Shown: in pieces, positions 27,801 through 36,723 of the stretch
Position numbering within the stretch: the stretch's first letter is position 1
Layout of the letters: every line of letters begins with the position of its first letter
NCBI RefSeq assembly: GCF_014698475.1
Contig: NZ_JACJTB010000019.1
Coordinates: forward strand, 44,866 to 108,865
Origin: Nostoc spongiaeforme FACHB-130
GTDB lineage: Bacteria; Cyanobacteriota; Cyanobacteriia; Cyanobacteriales; Nostocaceae
Length of the DNA stretch: 64,000 nt
Direction of reading: 5' to 3'
The notes under the pieces: model-generated
The model's input: the letters and a program-made list of their open reading frames with translations, nothing else
The model's database searches: none
Told to the model about the DNA's origin: nothing
Made by a program: the position numbers and the translations under genes

Positions 27801-28529
27801 TACAGTGATAACCCTGAGTTTCAAGCCAGTGCGCGTTATGAACATCGCACTTCTGCTAGTGGTTCTAATACAGTAATTTCGGCAGCAGCCACAGGCAAAA
27901 TTTCGCCGGCACTTACAGCCTTAGCACGTTATCAACAGGCAAACTCAGCTAATCAAAAACTCACAGGTTTGGGTGATACAGTGAACCTCAAACTAGGTTT
28001 AGCTTACCGTGACCCCAGTAATGATCAATTTAATGCTTTGCTACGCTATGAATACCGAGAAAATCCGACGGTGATTCCTGACACGATTTTGTTAGGTAGT
28101 GGTACAGGCTCTACAGACCATACTTTTGCTCTGGAAGCTATTTATGCACCCAACTGGCAATGGGAATTTTACGGTAAATATGCTTTGCGGAACAGTACAT
28201 CTTACTTAGCCAACGATTTAGTCGGGACTAGTAGCGTGAATTTGGGGCAATTGAGAGCTACTTATCGCTTGGGGTACAAGATGGATTTAGTAGGAGAGGC
28301 GCGTTGGATAGGCCAAGGTAATTATAGTGAAACAGGCTTTGTTGTCGAAACTGGTTATTATTTGTCGCCTAACCTGCGTTTAGCAGCTGGATATGCTTTT
28401 GGCAGAGTTGATGACCGAGATTTTTCCGGCGTGCGTTCTGCTGGTGGCCCTTATTTGGGTTTAACTTTGAAACTCAACGAATTATTTGAAGGTTTTGGAC
28501 AGCAGAAAATCCCACCACCACAGCGTTAG
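24885..28529 (+). CDS. Probable outer-membrane beta-barrel protein with invasin-like Ig domain
   Basis: 1214 residues. A signal peptide (cleavage near VKAQ, about 35) is followed by a Gln/Thr/Asn-rich linker to about 120. A first sandwich lies at about 135-220 and a Big_1/invasin-like Ig domain at about 225-320 (RIPADGRSTATIRGELIDEN, VTVIPTAGEL). From about 330 to the end runs a long series of alternating aromatic/polar beta strands typical of a large outer-membrane barrel (PVYGDSS, FRREP-like FREPILRT, YRLGYKMDLVGEARW). The C-terminus is not the usual terminal Phe. AGGAG for its start lies inside the end of the upstream gene. It probably anchors or exports the neighbouring surface proteins (inference). 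Confidence 0.72.
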   Translation: MKPQLHGVTTLNLRLMGAVASAISVVLYPAVVKAQTSTPETENNIQNQFPSASTFATVDHQTSLDVSREVDELSQPNPVTQDNQIDTSLPDINELTAVEPPLVTTGIQPFQPATGIQIPKNLRKIAASVENQNTTIKILNPSTDSLVDIPATNVSVQFSSGSQIELRVNSVLVDASLIGRTETDSQTNLVTQTWYGVSLQAGENIISAQEVGKPESSVKVLVVVRSVPKKLTLETLEARIPADGRSTATIRGELIDENGNRSNHDAVVTVIPTAGELIGKDFKPDEPGFQVEAKAGEFTARLRSDLKAQTVRIRATTNDLEAFTQLQFETALRPSLLTGVIDVRLGARGTDYYSSFRDFVRPDKDTSTQLDFHSAIFATGAIGEWLFTGAYNSSRTLNEDCNCDNRLFRDYQFNEQNYPVYGDSSRTDVVTPSIDSVFLRFERTSKIPNATPDYFMWGDYDTEEFARTSQQFTSITRQLHGFKTNYNFGNLQFTGFYGNNLEGFQRDTIAPDGTSGYYFLSRRLVIAGSENVFLELEELNRPGTVLERKQLSRGPDYEIDYDRGTLIFREPILRTDIDSTGQVLVRRIVVSYQYDSQDSNSNIYAGRLQYHFSRTLNQESWLGATFIQENQGMRDFQLYGADAMISLGGNGKLIAEYAHSSNDSEVIGKVSGAAYRLEAEGQISHTIQGRAYYRFADTGFANNATISFVPGQTRYGGQITARLSQTTNFRAQYDHEDNFGIAPQPLDTFEELFAPRSEATPGSKVDNSLTTISAGIQQRLGKATIDVDWIHRHREDRIPVNALTSDSQQLRSRLTFPIAKNLTFAAQNELTLSSSADTVYPDRTILGLNWAAIPGVNVSLAQQFYSSGQQSGNSITSLSINGEHKLGTDTTLTARYSILGGANQLTTQGAIGLNNRWKIAPGLRLNLAYEHVFGSFFNRTGAGQQYAQPFTVGQAASSIGFESGDSYSVGLEYSDNPEFQASARYEHRTSASGSNTVISAAATGKISPALTALARYQQANSANQKLTGLGDTVNLKLGLAYRDPSNDQFNALLRYEYRENPTVIPDTILLGSGTGSTDHTFALEAIYAPNWQWEFYGKYALRNSTSYLANDLVGTSSVNLGQLRATYRLGYKMDLVGEARWIGQGNYSETGFVVETGYYLSPNLRLAAGYAFGRVDDRDFSGVRSAGGPYLGLTLKLNELFEGFGQQKIPPPQR

Positions 28530-28928
28530 AAACTTGACATTTTTTAGTTATCCAGACAACAGAAGTTTTGCAGACTTGCATAACTATGATTCTAGATAAT
28601 TCTAAGTGTAAATACTGGTTACAATCTAGTCGTTTAGTAAGTCACAATGAAGCGGCTAATAATTCGGTTTCTGTTCCTGTTGGATAAGCGATCGCTCCCA
28701 TTTTTGGGGAATTTTAATACTAGTCAAGTAATACTATCGACAATTGGCCAAATAAACTCAATTTTTTAGACAAAAACTCCCAGTAATTTTAATTAAAAAT
28801 ACATTAAAACCTATGTAATCATACTCGATCATATTTACGACATCATTTTTTTATTAATTGTCCCAACTAAATCAACTTAGCGACATACAATTTTGCATCT
28901 CGCTCATTCCAAGATATGAAAAATCACT
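28530..28928. other. AT-rich gap inside the surface-protein cluster
   Basis: About 400 bases with one HIP1 site near 28687 and no gene. It may hold a separate promoter for the following lamin-tail protein. No clear terminator hairpin is seen. Confidence 0.5.
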
Positions 28929-31900
28929 ATGATTAGAAATTTATTATTTAGCAAGCAATCTTTAGTAGCTAAAAAAACTTCTTTTAATTGCTGTACAGCA
29001 TCATTAGGGAGCTTGGTTATTTCCCTGTGCGCTCTCAGTCTATTGATACAACCTGTTCAGGCGGAAGGTAGCCGTACACTGTATCCTAGTGGTGCTACTG
29101 GTAATCGAGCTAATCTAGAGTGGCGTACTGATTTATGGGGGGGGTTAATTAGGCGACGAACCATCCTCAAAGTCTACGCTGAAAAAGACGAATACATTCT
29201 TTTAGGCTCTAGTGCTGTCAGAGTGAGTAGTGGCGATATTCTCGTGTTTCAACCTGGAAATAATGTCACTGGTAGTATTGGAAGTGAAACTATTCCCTCA
29301 ACACCAGATTTTAAATGTTCTACTCAAACAGGACGTGGTTTTATCTCATCTCGTACCCAAGAATTAGCAGGCCCTAAATCTATTTCTGGTACAGGCAATA
29401 CAACTGGATATACACCCTGCTACTATCAAGCACCATCCACCGGAATATACGACATTATATTTTACGGCCCCGTGGGAGATAACACATCCAGTAATACTCC
29501 TACTGGTCAGATTGATTTGGCTAGTGGCGCAAATTTTAATAATAATCAGGGAAGTACTGTTGCTGCGTGGGATGTCACTATACGTAGTAGTGACCAAAAC
29601 TCTACAACAGACATAAACGCCAGACTATTTACTTACTATCTTGCCTTGTTTACTGGCGCTAACGGCAGAAATCTCAATTTCCCTGTTTATCCAGTAACCA
29701 CAGATGGCTACCGCTATAAAATAGAACTTAGAGGTACAGATCCAGATGGATTTCTTATTTATGGTAGTCAAGTAGGATTTTATGATAGCGATGGAAAAAC
29801 ACCACTTTATCGCAACATTCTTGCACAAGAGAGCGTGTTGACAACCAGGGACGGTGGTACTAGTTTATCTCGTCCTCAATTTCCTACATTTTTTAATGAG
29901 GTATCAAATAACACAATACTTTCATACATTGATCGCTATCGAGCCGATGGCACATTTGATGGTACTGGTATTCCTGCCATACCTACCGACCCTAGCGTAA
30001 ATAATTTAAGCTTTACAGGTACACTGACGGGAAATACCAGTTCTCTAGGTACAGGTGGTACTTTCTCTTTTAATACCAACGTACCAGGTAACTACGAAAT
30101 CATTATCAGTCGGGACGGGGTAAATTTTGACCCTACTAATAGTCAAAACCGTGTGCTGAGAGGGGTAATGATTAGCTCTGGTTCACAGTCTGTTACTTGG
30201 AACGGTAAAGATAATAGCGGGGATAATTTTCCTATAGGTACTGGCTATCAAGCCCAAGTGAAAATTCATGGAGGTGAATATCATTTTCCCTTACTAGATG
30301 CAGAGAATAATTTTTCTGGTGGCCCTACTCTTAAGCTTTTAAATCCACCTGGGCCTCTTCGTTTGAGCAGTTTGACCCAAGCATTTTATGACGATCGCGG
30401 ATATACTACCGTCGGTGGTACAAATGTTGGTACTCCTGGGACTGTACTCTGCGGTAATAATCCGCCAAATCCAGCTTTTAGCAACCCAATTTCTGGATTT
30501 GACAGCACAGGTAATGATAGGAAATTTGGCCAGTCGAGCAGTAGCGGTAGTAACACTAACACAAAATGTACTGGTTCTTTTGGGGATACTAAAGGACTAG
30601 ATTTGTGGACATATTTTCCTAGTAATGCGACAAACGCTCAATTAACTATTGTTGACTTTGGTACTACTATCTCTGGCACTTTATATCAAGATAGCGATCG
30701 CGGGGATGATTTTGATACTGGGGAACCAACTTTACCTGCTGGGATTAATGTCAAACTACTCAAAACTAGTGATAACTCTGTTGTCACTGTGACTAGCACA
30801 AAAGCAGATGGTACTTACAGCTTTACTGGTGTGATAGATGGTAGTTACAAAATTCAAGTTGATACCACCAATAGCAACATTCCTGTAGGATTTTCTTTAG
30901 GTACACCTAATGACCTAGCTGTAACTGTTTCTGGAAGTGCAATCACCAATCAAAACTTTGGCTTTGATGTTTATCAAGTCTCGCCTCAAGCCGGTAAAAT
31001 TATTATTAATGAAGTGTTGTATAACGAAACAGGATCAGCGAGTGGTGCTGGTACAAACGATGAGTTTATTGAACTTTATAATGCTTCCTCTTCAACTGTT
31101 GATTTAAGCGGTTTCAAATTAGCAGATGGCAATCTTATTGTTAATAGTGTTGAGACTACAGCAAATAGCTTTAATTACACATTTCCCAATGGGACAACTT
31201 TAAAACCAGGAGAATACGCCGTTATTTGGATAGGTTCTCAAAACTCCAACACTCAAGCTACAGATGCAGCGTTTCAAGATTGGTTAGGGGTTTCAACTCG
31301 ACTGACTAACAGTGGTGATGATGTCTGGTTATACGATAGCCAGAATCAGATTATTGATTACATAGCTTATGGTTCTGGTGGTGCCATTAATACACCTCCA
31401 CCTAGTTCTCTTAATCTTTGGGACAGTACTTATCAATCTTCCTTATCTGGGGCTAGTGATGGTCAGTCGATTAGCTTAACTCGAAATGGTAATGATACTA
31501 ACACTAGTGCTTGTTGGGAACAAACGACTAGCACCAACGCCAGTAGTAGGTGTCCCAGCTATTTACCAACGAGAGATACGGATAATGTGGGTACTAGAGT
31601 CACTAGCGTAGGTGTTAATAATAATGGTAGTCCCAAGATAGTGTTAGTAAAACGCATTACCCGCATTAATAATAACGATTTAAACGATAGTGTCGATGGT
31701 GCGGGTACTGATGATAATGATTCTAAATGGCCGAGTGGTTATTTGCGAGGCAAGATCAGTGCTACTGATGTCAAGCCAGGAGATGAGGTGGAGTACACTA
31801 TTTATTTCCTCTCTAATGGTAGTAGTAGTGCTACTAATGTGAAGTTCTGTGATTTAGTTCCAGGGAATACTACTTTTATTACTACAGCATTTAACGGTCA

Positions 31901-32180
31901 AACTCCCAATGATGGTGTTTCAGGAGGAAACCAAGGTATTGCAATGGCTGTTGGTTCTACTACACCCACTGTTTATTTTAGTAATGCAGCAGACTCTGAC
32001 CGGGGAGTTTTTTATGCAGCAAATGATTCATCTACGCCTACAAGTTGTGGGAGTAATACAAATGGGGCTGTAGTAGTCAATGTTACTAATTCCAGTCTAA
32101 CGAGCTTACCTGCGGCGACTGGACAAGGTACACCAACTAATTCTTATGGTTTTATTCGTTTCCGTGTCAAAATAAACTGA
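28929..32180 (+). CDS. Large exported protein with lamin-tail and DUF11-like domains
   Basis: 1083 residues. A signal peptide (hydrophobic about 27-44, cleavage near VQAE) is followed by GSRTLYPSGATGNRANLEW. Further domains by eye: a FlgD-like Ig region near 415-450 (DGVNFDPTNSQ, SVTWNGKDNSGDNFPIGTGY), an SdrD-B-like domain near 578-678 (GTLYQDSDRGDDFDTGEPTL), a lamin-tail domain at about 690-830 (IIINEVLYNETG, NDEFIELYNAS, VDLSGFKLADG), and a DUF11-like end (VKPGDEVEYTIYFLSNGSS). It shares the exoprotein style of the upstream four genes and closes the cluster. A secreted matrix or sheath protein is likely; function unknown. Confidence 0.78.
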   Translation: MIRNLLFSKQSLVAKKTSFNCCTASLGSLVISLCALSLLIQPVQAEGSRTLYPSGATGNRANLEWRTDLWGGLIRRRTILKVYAEKDEYILLGSSAVRVSSGDILVFQPGNNVTGSIGSETIPSTPDFKCSTQTGRGFISSRTQELAGPKSISGTGNTTGYTPCYYQAPSTGIYDIIFYGPVGDNTSSNTPTGQIDLASGANFNNNQGSTVAAWDVTIRSSDQNSTTDINARLFTYYLALFTGANGRNLNFPVYPVTTDGYRYKIELRGTDPDGFLIYGSQVGFYDSDGKTPLYRNILAQESVLTTRDGGTSLSRPQFPTFFNEVSNNTILSYIDRYRADGTFDGTGIPAIPTDPSVNNLSFTGTLTGNTSSLGTGGTFSFNTNVPGNYEIIISRDGVNFDPTNSQNRVLRGVMISSGSQSVTWNGKDNSGDNFPIGTGYQAQVKIHGGEYHFPLLDAENNFSGGPTLKLLNPPGPLRLSSLTQAFYDDRGYTTVGGTNVGTPGTVLCGNNPPNPAFSNPISGFDSTGNDRKFGQSSSSGSNTNTKCTGSFGDTKGLDLWTYFPSNATNAQLTIVDFGTTISGTLYQDSDRGDDFDTGEPTLPAGINVKLLKTSDNSVVTVTSTKADGTYSFTGVIDGSYKIQVDTTNSNIPVGFSLGTPNDLAVTVSGSAITNQNFGFDVYQVSPQAGKIIINEVLYNETGSASGAGTNDEFIELYNASSSTVDLSGFKLADGNLIVNSVETTANSFNYTFPNGTTLKPGEYAVIWIGSQNSNTQATDAAFQDWLGVSTRLTNSGDDVWLYDSQNQIIDYIAYGSGGAINTPPPSSLNLWDSTYQSSLSGASDGQSISLTRNGNDTNTSACWEQTTSTNASSRCPSYLPTRDTDNVGTRVTSVGVNNNGSPKIVLVKRITRINNNDLNDSVDGAGTDDNDSKWPSGYLRGKISATDVKPGDEVEYTIYFLSNGSSSATNVKFCDLVPGNTTFITTAFNGQTPNDGVSGGNQGIAMAVGSTTPTVYFSNAADSDRGVFYAANDSSTPTSCGSNTNGAVVVNVTNSSLTSLPAATGQGTPTNSYGFIRFRVKIN

Positions 32181-32252
32181 TAAAGTATTGCGCGATCGCC
32201 ATACCTCTATACTTTATTTTGGTGTTAGTTAAAGTATTTAATTCCACAGGGT

Positions 32253-33149
32253 ATGGCAGAAACAATTAAGATTCTTTTACAAACCACAATTCCCGCCACT
32301 GAAAACGACTGGAGCATTTTTCGGTTTTCAATGTTGCGGGATTATTTAGCATCTATTCAAGATGAAGCGGGTAATTGTTTATTTACAGTTGTAGCACGCG
32401 ATCGCATTTCCGATGCAGAAGGCAATGATCCCATTTTAGGAAGTCTTGACCAATCTGATTTTGAGGAACTTTGGTTATTTGCTTTAGATGTTGGTGATGG
32501 TTTAACAGCTAAAGATATTGCGGGAATTAATGCTTTTCGTCAACGCGGAGGCGGTATCTTAACCACCCGCGATCATCAAGATATGGGCTGTTCTATGTGT
32601 GATTTAATTGATATTGGCGATATCCATTATTTCAACAGCAAAAACCCCGACCCAGATCAATCTCGTTGGTGTCGAGATGACCCGTATACAACTTATATTT
32701 CTTGGCCTAATTATCATTCAGGGGCAAATGGCGACTATCAAAAAATTACTGTTGTTGAACCAATTCACGAACTATTAAAAAATCCCAATTCATCATCAGG
32801 TGTAATTGAATTTTTCCCCGCCCATCCCCACGAAGGCGGCATTGGTATACCTCCCAGCCATCCCAAGGCGCAGGTAATTGCTTTAGGAAAAAGCTTAGTT
32901 ACAGGGCGTGATTTTAATTTAATTGTGGCAATTGACCATTATCAAGATGCGCAAGGTAATAACTTAGGACGTACTGTCGCTACTTCCAGTTTTCATCATT
33001 TTGTGGATTATAACTGGGATATTACTAAAGGCTGTCCTAGTTTTGTTGATGAACCGCCTGGAGACGGGATGAAAAACGAGCCACGGGCTGTAGAAGATAT
33101 TAAAACCTATGTGCGTAATCTGGCCTTGTGGCTGGCAAAAAAAGTCTGA
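32253..33149 (+). CDS. Conserved hypothetical protein (possible ThuA/GATase-like fold)
   Basis: 298 residues, no signal peptide. The layout, with an early strand (IKILLQTTIP), a middle LFALDVGDGLTAKDIAGINA then FRQRGGGILTTRDHQDMGC, and a closing ATSSFHHFVDYNWD, resembles class-I glutamine-amidotransferase-like (ThuA-type) proteins in which a strand-turn is followed by GGG and a late His. I cannot confirm a catalytic triad. Cysteines CSMC and WCRDD are notable. It starts 72 bases after the lamin-tail gene on the same strand, but is cytoplasmic by sequence, so a shared job is uncertain. Confidence 0.7.
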   Translation: MAETIKILLQTTIPATENDWSIFRFSMLRDYLASIQDEAGNCLFTVVARDRISDAEGNDPILGSLDQSDFEELWLFALDVGDGLTAKDIAGINAFRQRGGGILTTRDHQDMGCSMCDLIDIGDIHYFNSKNPDPDQSRWCRDDPYTTYISWPNYHSGANGDYQKITVVEPIHELLKNPNSSSGVIEFFPAHPHEGGIGIPPSHPKAQVIALGKSLVTGRDFNLIVAIDHYQDAQGNNLGRTVATSSFHHFVDYNWDITKGCPSFVDEPPGDGMKNEPRAVEDIKTYVRNLALWLAKKV

Positions 33150-33190
33150 AGTCTGAAATATTTGAGAATCGGTTAGCATGTTGTCAAAAT

Positions 33191-33246
33191 GAAGTATGAA
33201 GATGAAAGCATGAAATTTCACACTTCATACTTCACACTTCATCTTC
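33191..33246. terminator. GAAGTATGAA-repeat inverted repeat between convergent genes
   Basis: GAAGTATGAAGATGAAAGCATGAAA is followed by the complementary TTTCACACTTCATACTTCAC and CTTCATCTTC. This is the same tandem-repeat design seen at 9480 and 12290, here from a different repeat unit. It separates the hypothetical gene (+) from pgk (-). The terminator role is inferred. Confidence 0.5.
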
Positions 33247-33249
33247 TAA

Positions 33250-34452
33250 TTACGCTTCATCTAAAGCCGCAATACCGGGCAGAACTTTGCCTTCGAGTAG
33301 TTCTAAGCTTGCGCCGCCACCGGTAGAGATATGGCTCATTTGATCAGCCAAACCAACTTTTTCCACAGCCGCAACAGAGTCACCACCACCGATAATGGTA
33401 GTTGTACCTGTTTTGCTAATGTCTGCAAGAGTACGTGCGATCGCTTCTGTACCGACAGCAAATTTATCAAACTCAAACACACCCATAGGCCCGTTCCAAA
33501 TCACAGTCTTGCAATCAGCCAAAGCTTCTTGGAAGACTTTCACAGAGTCAGGGCCAATATCCAAGCCCATACCATCAGCAGGGATATTGTCAATGCTGAC
33601 GGTGGTTGCATTGGCATCGGGCGCAAATTTATCAGCCGATACAATATCTGTAGGTAGCAAGAAAGTAACGCCTTTTTCTTTCGCCTTGGCTTCCAAAGAT
33701 TTTGCTAGTTCTAGCTTGTCTTCTTCCACCAAAGACTTACCAACATTCAAACCACGGGCTTTGTAGAAGGTGAAAATCATCCCACCGCCAATGATTAGTT
33801 TGTCGCACTTTTCTAGGAGAGTTTCGATTACGCCGATTTTGCTAGATACCTTGGAACCACCAACAATTGCAGCCAAAGGACGTTGAGGATTTTCAATTGC
33901 ATTTTGTAGATATTGCAATTCCTTCTCCACCAAATATCCAGCCACAGAAGGACTCAGGAATTGAGTCACCCCTTCAGTAGAAGCATGGGCGCGGTGTGCA
34001 GTACCGAAAGCATCATTTACATAAAAGTCAGCATTCGCGGCTAGTTTTTTCGCAAATTCTGGATCGTTTTTCTCTTCTTCTTTGTAAAAGCGGACATTTT
34101 CTAGTAAAAGTACTTGCCCATTTTGCAAAGCGCCAACTGCTTGAGCGACTTCATCACCGATAGAGTCATCAGTCTTGACAACTTCTTGACCCAACAACTC
34201 AGATAAACGCTTGGCTACTGGTGTTAAACGCAGTTTGTCGTCTACGCCTTTGGGACGACCAAAATGGCTGACCAGAATTACCTTAGCACCCTTGCTTGTT
34301 AAATCTTGGATGGTTGGCAGCGCAGCGCGGATACGAGTATCATCGGTTATGTTACCTTGATCATCAACAGGCACATTAAAGTCCACCCGCACTAAGGCAC
34401 GTTTACCAGAAATATCAGCCGCCGATAAACTTGCTAAACTTTTTTTGGACAC
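33250..34452 (-). CDS. pgk: Phosphoglycerate kinase
   Basis: 400 residues from GTG 34452, which is 8 bases from AGGAGG; the TTG two codons up is too close to that site. It interconverts 1,3-bisphosphoglycerate + ADP and 3-phosphoglycerate + ATP, and in a cyanobacterium runs mostly in the Calvin-cycle direction. Visible motifs: [12 protein letters not shown] (about 17-28), [50 protein letters not shown] and the [13 protein letters not shown] and [14 protein letters not shown] nucleotide-site runs. Divergent from a universal stress protein gene. Confidence 0.97.
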   Translation of the reverse strand: MSKKSLASLSAADISGKRALVRVDFNVPVDDQGNITDDTRIRAALPTIQDLTSKGAKVILVSHFGRPKGVDDKLRLTPVAKRLSELLGQEVVKTDDSIGDEVAQAVGALQNGQVLLLENVRFYKEEEKNDPEFAKKLAANADFYVNDAFGTAHRAHASTEGVTQFLSPSVAGYLVEKELQYLQNAIENPQRPLAAIVGGSKVSSKIGVIETLLEKCDKLIIGGGMIFTFYKARGLNVGKSLVEEDKLELAKSLEAKAKEKGVTFLLPTDIVSADKFAPDANATTVSIDNIPADGMGLDIGPDSVKVFQEALADCKTVIWNGPMGVFEFDKFAVGTEAIARTLADISKTGTTTIIGGGDSVAAVEKVGLADQMSHISTGGGASLELLEGKVLPGIAALDEA

Positions 34453-34540
34453 AGCCAAACCCTCCTGATTGCCTTTTTGTTATCGTTTTGAAAGTATAAC
34501 CATCAAGATTTTACCGGAGTCTGGGGTGCGGAGGAGAGAT

Positions 34541-34954
34541 ATGTTTAAGACAGTATTATTTCCAATCGATCAAAGTCGGGAAGCACGCGAAGCTGCTGAT
34601 GTAGTGGCTAATGTTGTGCAGAAGTACGGTAGCCGCTTGGTTTTGCTATCTGTGGTTGAGGAAACCGCCACAGAAGCACCAGTGCCAAGTCCTGATCCGA
34701 TGGTGTCGCCAGAGGTAGTTGCTAAACTGCTAGAAAATGCCCAAGCTTTGTTTTCACAGCAAGGTATTCAGTCTGAAATTTTAGAAAGACAGGGAAAACC
34801 AGCGTTTACTATTTGTGATGTGGCTGATGAAATCGGTGCGGATTTAATTATTATGGGCTGTCGGGGACTGGGCTTAACGGATGAAGGTGCAACTGATAGT
34901 GTGACAACAAGAGTAATTAATCTTTCTCCTTGTCCAGTGTTGATTGTGCCTTAG
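34541..34954 (+). CDS. Universal stress protein (UspA family)
   Basis: 137 residues from ATG 34541 with GGAGGAGA just upstream; a longer frame from 34469 overlaps the pgk start region and is less likely. The fold begins MFKTVLFPIDQSREA and ends with IIMGCRGLGLTDEG...VINLSPCPVLIVP. The C-terminal G-x(2)-G-x(9)-G-(S/T) ATP-loop pattern is only partly present (GCRGLG, then TDSVTTRV), so ATP binding is uncertain. Probably a cytoplasmic stress-tolerance protein; its trigger is unknown. Confidence 0.9.
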   Translation: MFKTVLFPIDQSREAREAADVVANVVQKYGSRLVLLSVVEETATEAPVPSPDPMVSPEVVAKLLENAQALFSQQGIQSEILERQGKPAFTICDVADEIGADLIIMGCRGLGLTDEGATDSVTTRVINLSPCPVLIVP

Positions 34955-35197
34955 TTGAGTGCGATCGCTGCGATGACCATCATATCAAAGTGCGATCGCC
35001 TCACATATCCCCCTTGCCAGACCACAAAAATCTGTGTTACCAAAATAAGTAGGCAAAATATTAACAATTATCCCGTTGTTTTCCCCATAGTCCTGGGAAA
35101 ATAACCCCTAAAAATACTTGAGACGCGCGGCTGCTGAACCCATGTCTCTGCAATCAATTTAAAACCAGGGTCTTTTTCAGACTCTCATGGAGTTTTC

Positions 35198-36637
35198 ATG
35201 CAGCCCAAAAATCTTCAACGTCTCCTGCGTGCTTTAGCACGACAAGGTTTGGATGTCAATTATTTTAATGGTGTTTATTCTGTTCGTTTAATTAATTCTC
35301 CTGATGCACCAGTAGCTGAAGTCTTATTACCAGAAGGCTTTCCCATTGAAGCTAAAGCACTGAAGCAACTAGCTAATTTAGCAAATGTGCGTCACCCCAA
35401 TGGCGGATGCGTTTGTCGTGCCTGTGCCACACCTGATTTTCATCCTGGTGATGCGGGTATTGCCATTGGTTCTGTAGTTGAAACTGTTGGTCAAGTTATC
35501 CCTGCTGCTGTCGGTTCTGACATTAACTGTGGAATGCGGTTACACGTTGCCGATTTGACCATTGACAAATTTCTTGCTCAACGGGACTCCTTTGTAGAAC
35601 GGATGAAGGGGGATTATTTCTTTGGTACAAGAGATGTCACCATGACCGCCCACACCATGAAAGCATTATTTCAGTATGGTGTTCTTGGTTGGTTAGATGC
35701 CATGTTTGATCAGCCGACGGGTAGTTTTGTCAAATCAGACTTGGAGCAAATTTCCCAGGAAAGCGAATCTATATTTTTAAGTGGTGCAATGGAGGGCGAC
35801 TGGAAGTTAGCACCAGAAGAATTAATTCCTGATACTGGACTGGTAAGGGATGGAGGACTGGCAACGATTGGTTCTGGCAACCATTTTGTTGAAGTACAAC
35901 AAGTTAAAAAAATCGAAAATCGCTCCCTGGCTTATGCTTGGGGAATCAGAGAAGGACAATTAGCCTTTATGATTCACTCTGGTTCACGTAATGTCGGTAA
36001 GTACATTGGGGGAATGTGGCGAGACCGAACGAAAGCAACTTGGCCGAAAGGTTTGAAGTATCCAGAATCCCAGATTTTTCCTTTGTCAGTGCATTCTCAC
36101 CCAGAACTAGTTGCTAGTTATCTCCAAGCTGAAGCGACGGCTGCTAATTATGGCTTTATCAATCGCCTGTTATTAGCAGAACTGCTACGTCTGCGGTTGC
36201 GAGAAGTTTATGGTGATGTGGAAGCACCTTTAGTTTACGACTTACCCCACAATATCACCTTAGCTGAAGGTCAAGGATGGGTAACACGCAAAGGTGCTTG
36301 TCCCGCCCATTCAGGACAACCTGTGATTATTCCCGGTTCAATGGGGGCTGACTCTTATCTGATGGTGGGCAAAGGCAATGCAGCTTTTTGTAATTCAGCT
36401 TCGCATGGCGCTGGCAGAATTCGGAGTCGATTTGACTTGAGTCGCCAAGGTGCATCTCAAACTGAGTCAGAACTGGGCTTAACCGGAGTAGACTGTATTA
36501 CCTTGCGTGCAGAACGGCGAATTGAAGAAGCACCAGCAGCTTATAAGCCAATTCAGTCGGTGATTGATGTACAGGTAGAAGCGCAAATGGTAGATGTCGT
36601 AGCCAGATTAAGTCCGGTGTTGACATTTAAAGCGTAA
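35198..36637 (+). CDS. rtcB: RtcB-family RNA ligase
   Basis: 479 residues. RtcB joins RNA 2',3'-cyclic phosphate (or 3'-phosphate) ends to 5'-OH ends using GTP and Mn. Visible catalytic runs: the metal-site SDINCGMRLHV (about 107-117), GSGNHFVEVQ (about 226-235), HSGSRNVGKYIG (about 265-276) and NSASHGAGRIRSR (about 398-410), whose His is the expected guanylylation site. Most RtcB proteins have HGAGRxMSR; here IR replaces the last part, so the protein belongs to a divergent branch. No rtcA, rtcR or archease gene is adjacent. Role could be tRNA or stress-RNA repair. Confidence 0.9.
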   Translation: MQPKNLQRLLRALARQGLDVNYFNGVYSVRLINSPDAPVAEVLLPEGFPIEAKALKQLANLANVRHPNGGCVCRACATPDFHPGDAGIAIGSVVETVGQVIPAAVGSDINCGMRLHVADLTIDKFLAQRDSFVERMKGDYFFGTRDVTMTAHTMKALFQYGVLGWLDAMFDQPTGSFVKSDLEQISQESESIFLSGAMEGDWKLAPEELIPDTGLVRDGGLATIGSGNHFVEVQQVKKIENRSLAYAWGIREGQLAFMIHSGSRNVGKYIGGMWRDRTKATWPKGLKYPESQIFPLSVHSHPELVASYLQAEATAANYGFINRLLLAELLRLRLREVYGDVEAPLVYDLPHNITLAEGQGWVTRKGACPAHSGQPVIIPGSMGADSYLMVGKGNAAFCNSASHGAGRIRSRFDLSRQGASQTESELGLTGVDCITLRAERRIEEAPAAYKPIQSVIDVQVEAQMVDVVARLSPVLTFKA

Positions 36638-36654
36638 GTGCGATCACCTAATTC

Positions 36655-36686
36655 TATAGCCTCTTTCCACTTCGGGAAGAGGTTAT
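36655..36686. terminator. Hairpin after rtcB
   Basis: TATAGCCTCTTTCC pairs with GGGAAGAGGTTATA around a short ACTTC loop, followed by AAAAATAAG. It can serve rtcB and, in the other direction, the convergent Uma2 gene. Confidence 0.6.
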
Positions 36687-36723
36687 AAAAATAAGTTGCA
36701 CATCGAGTTCATCAAGCAAAGTT

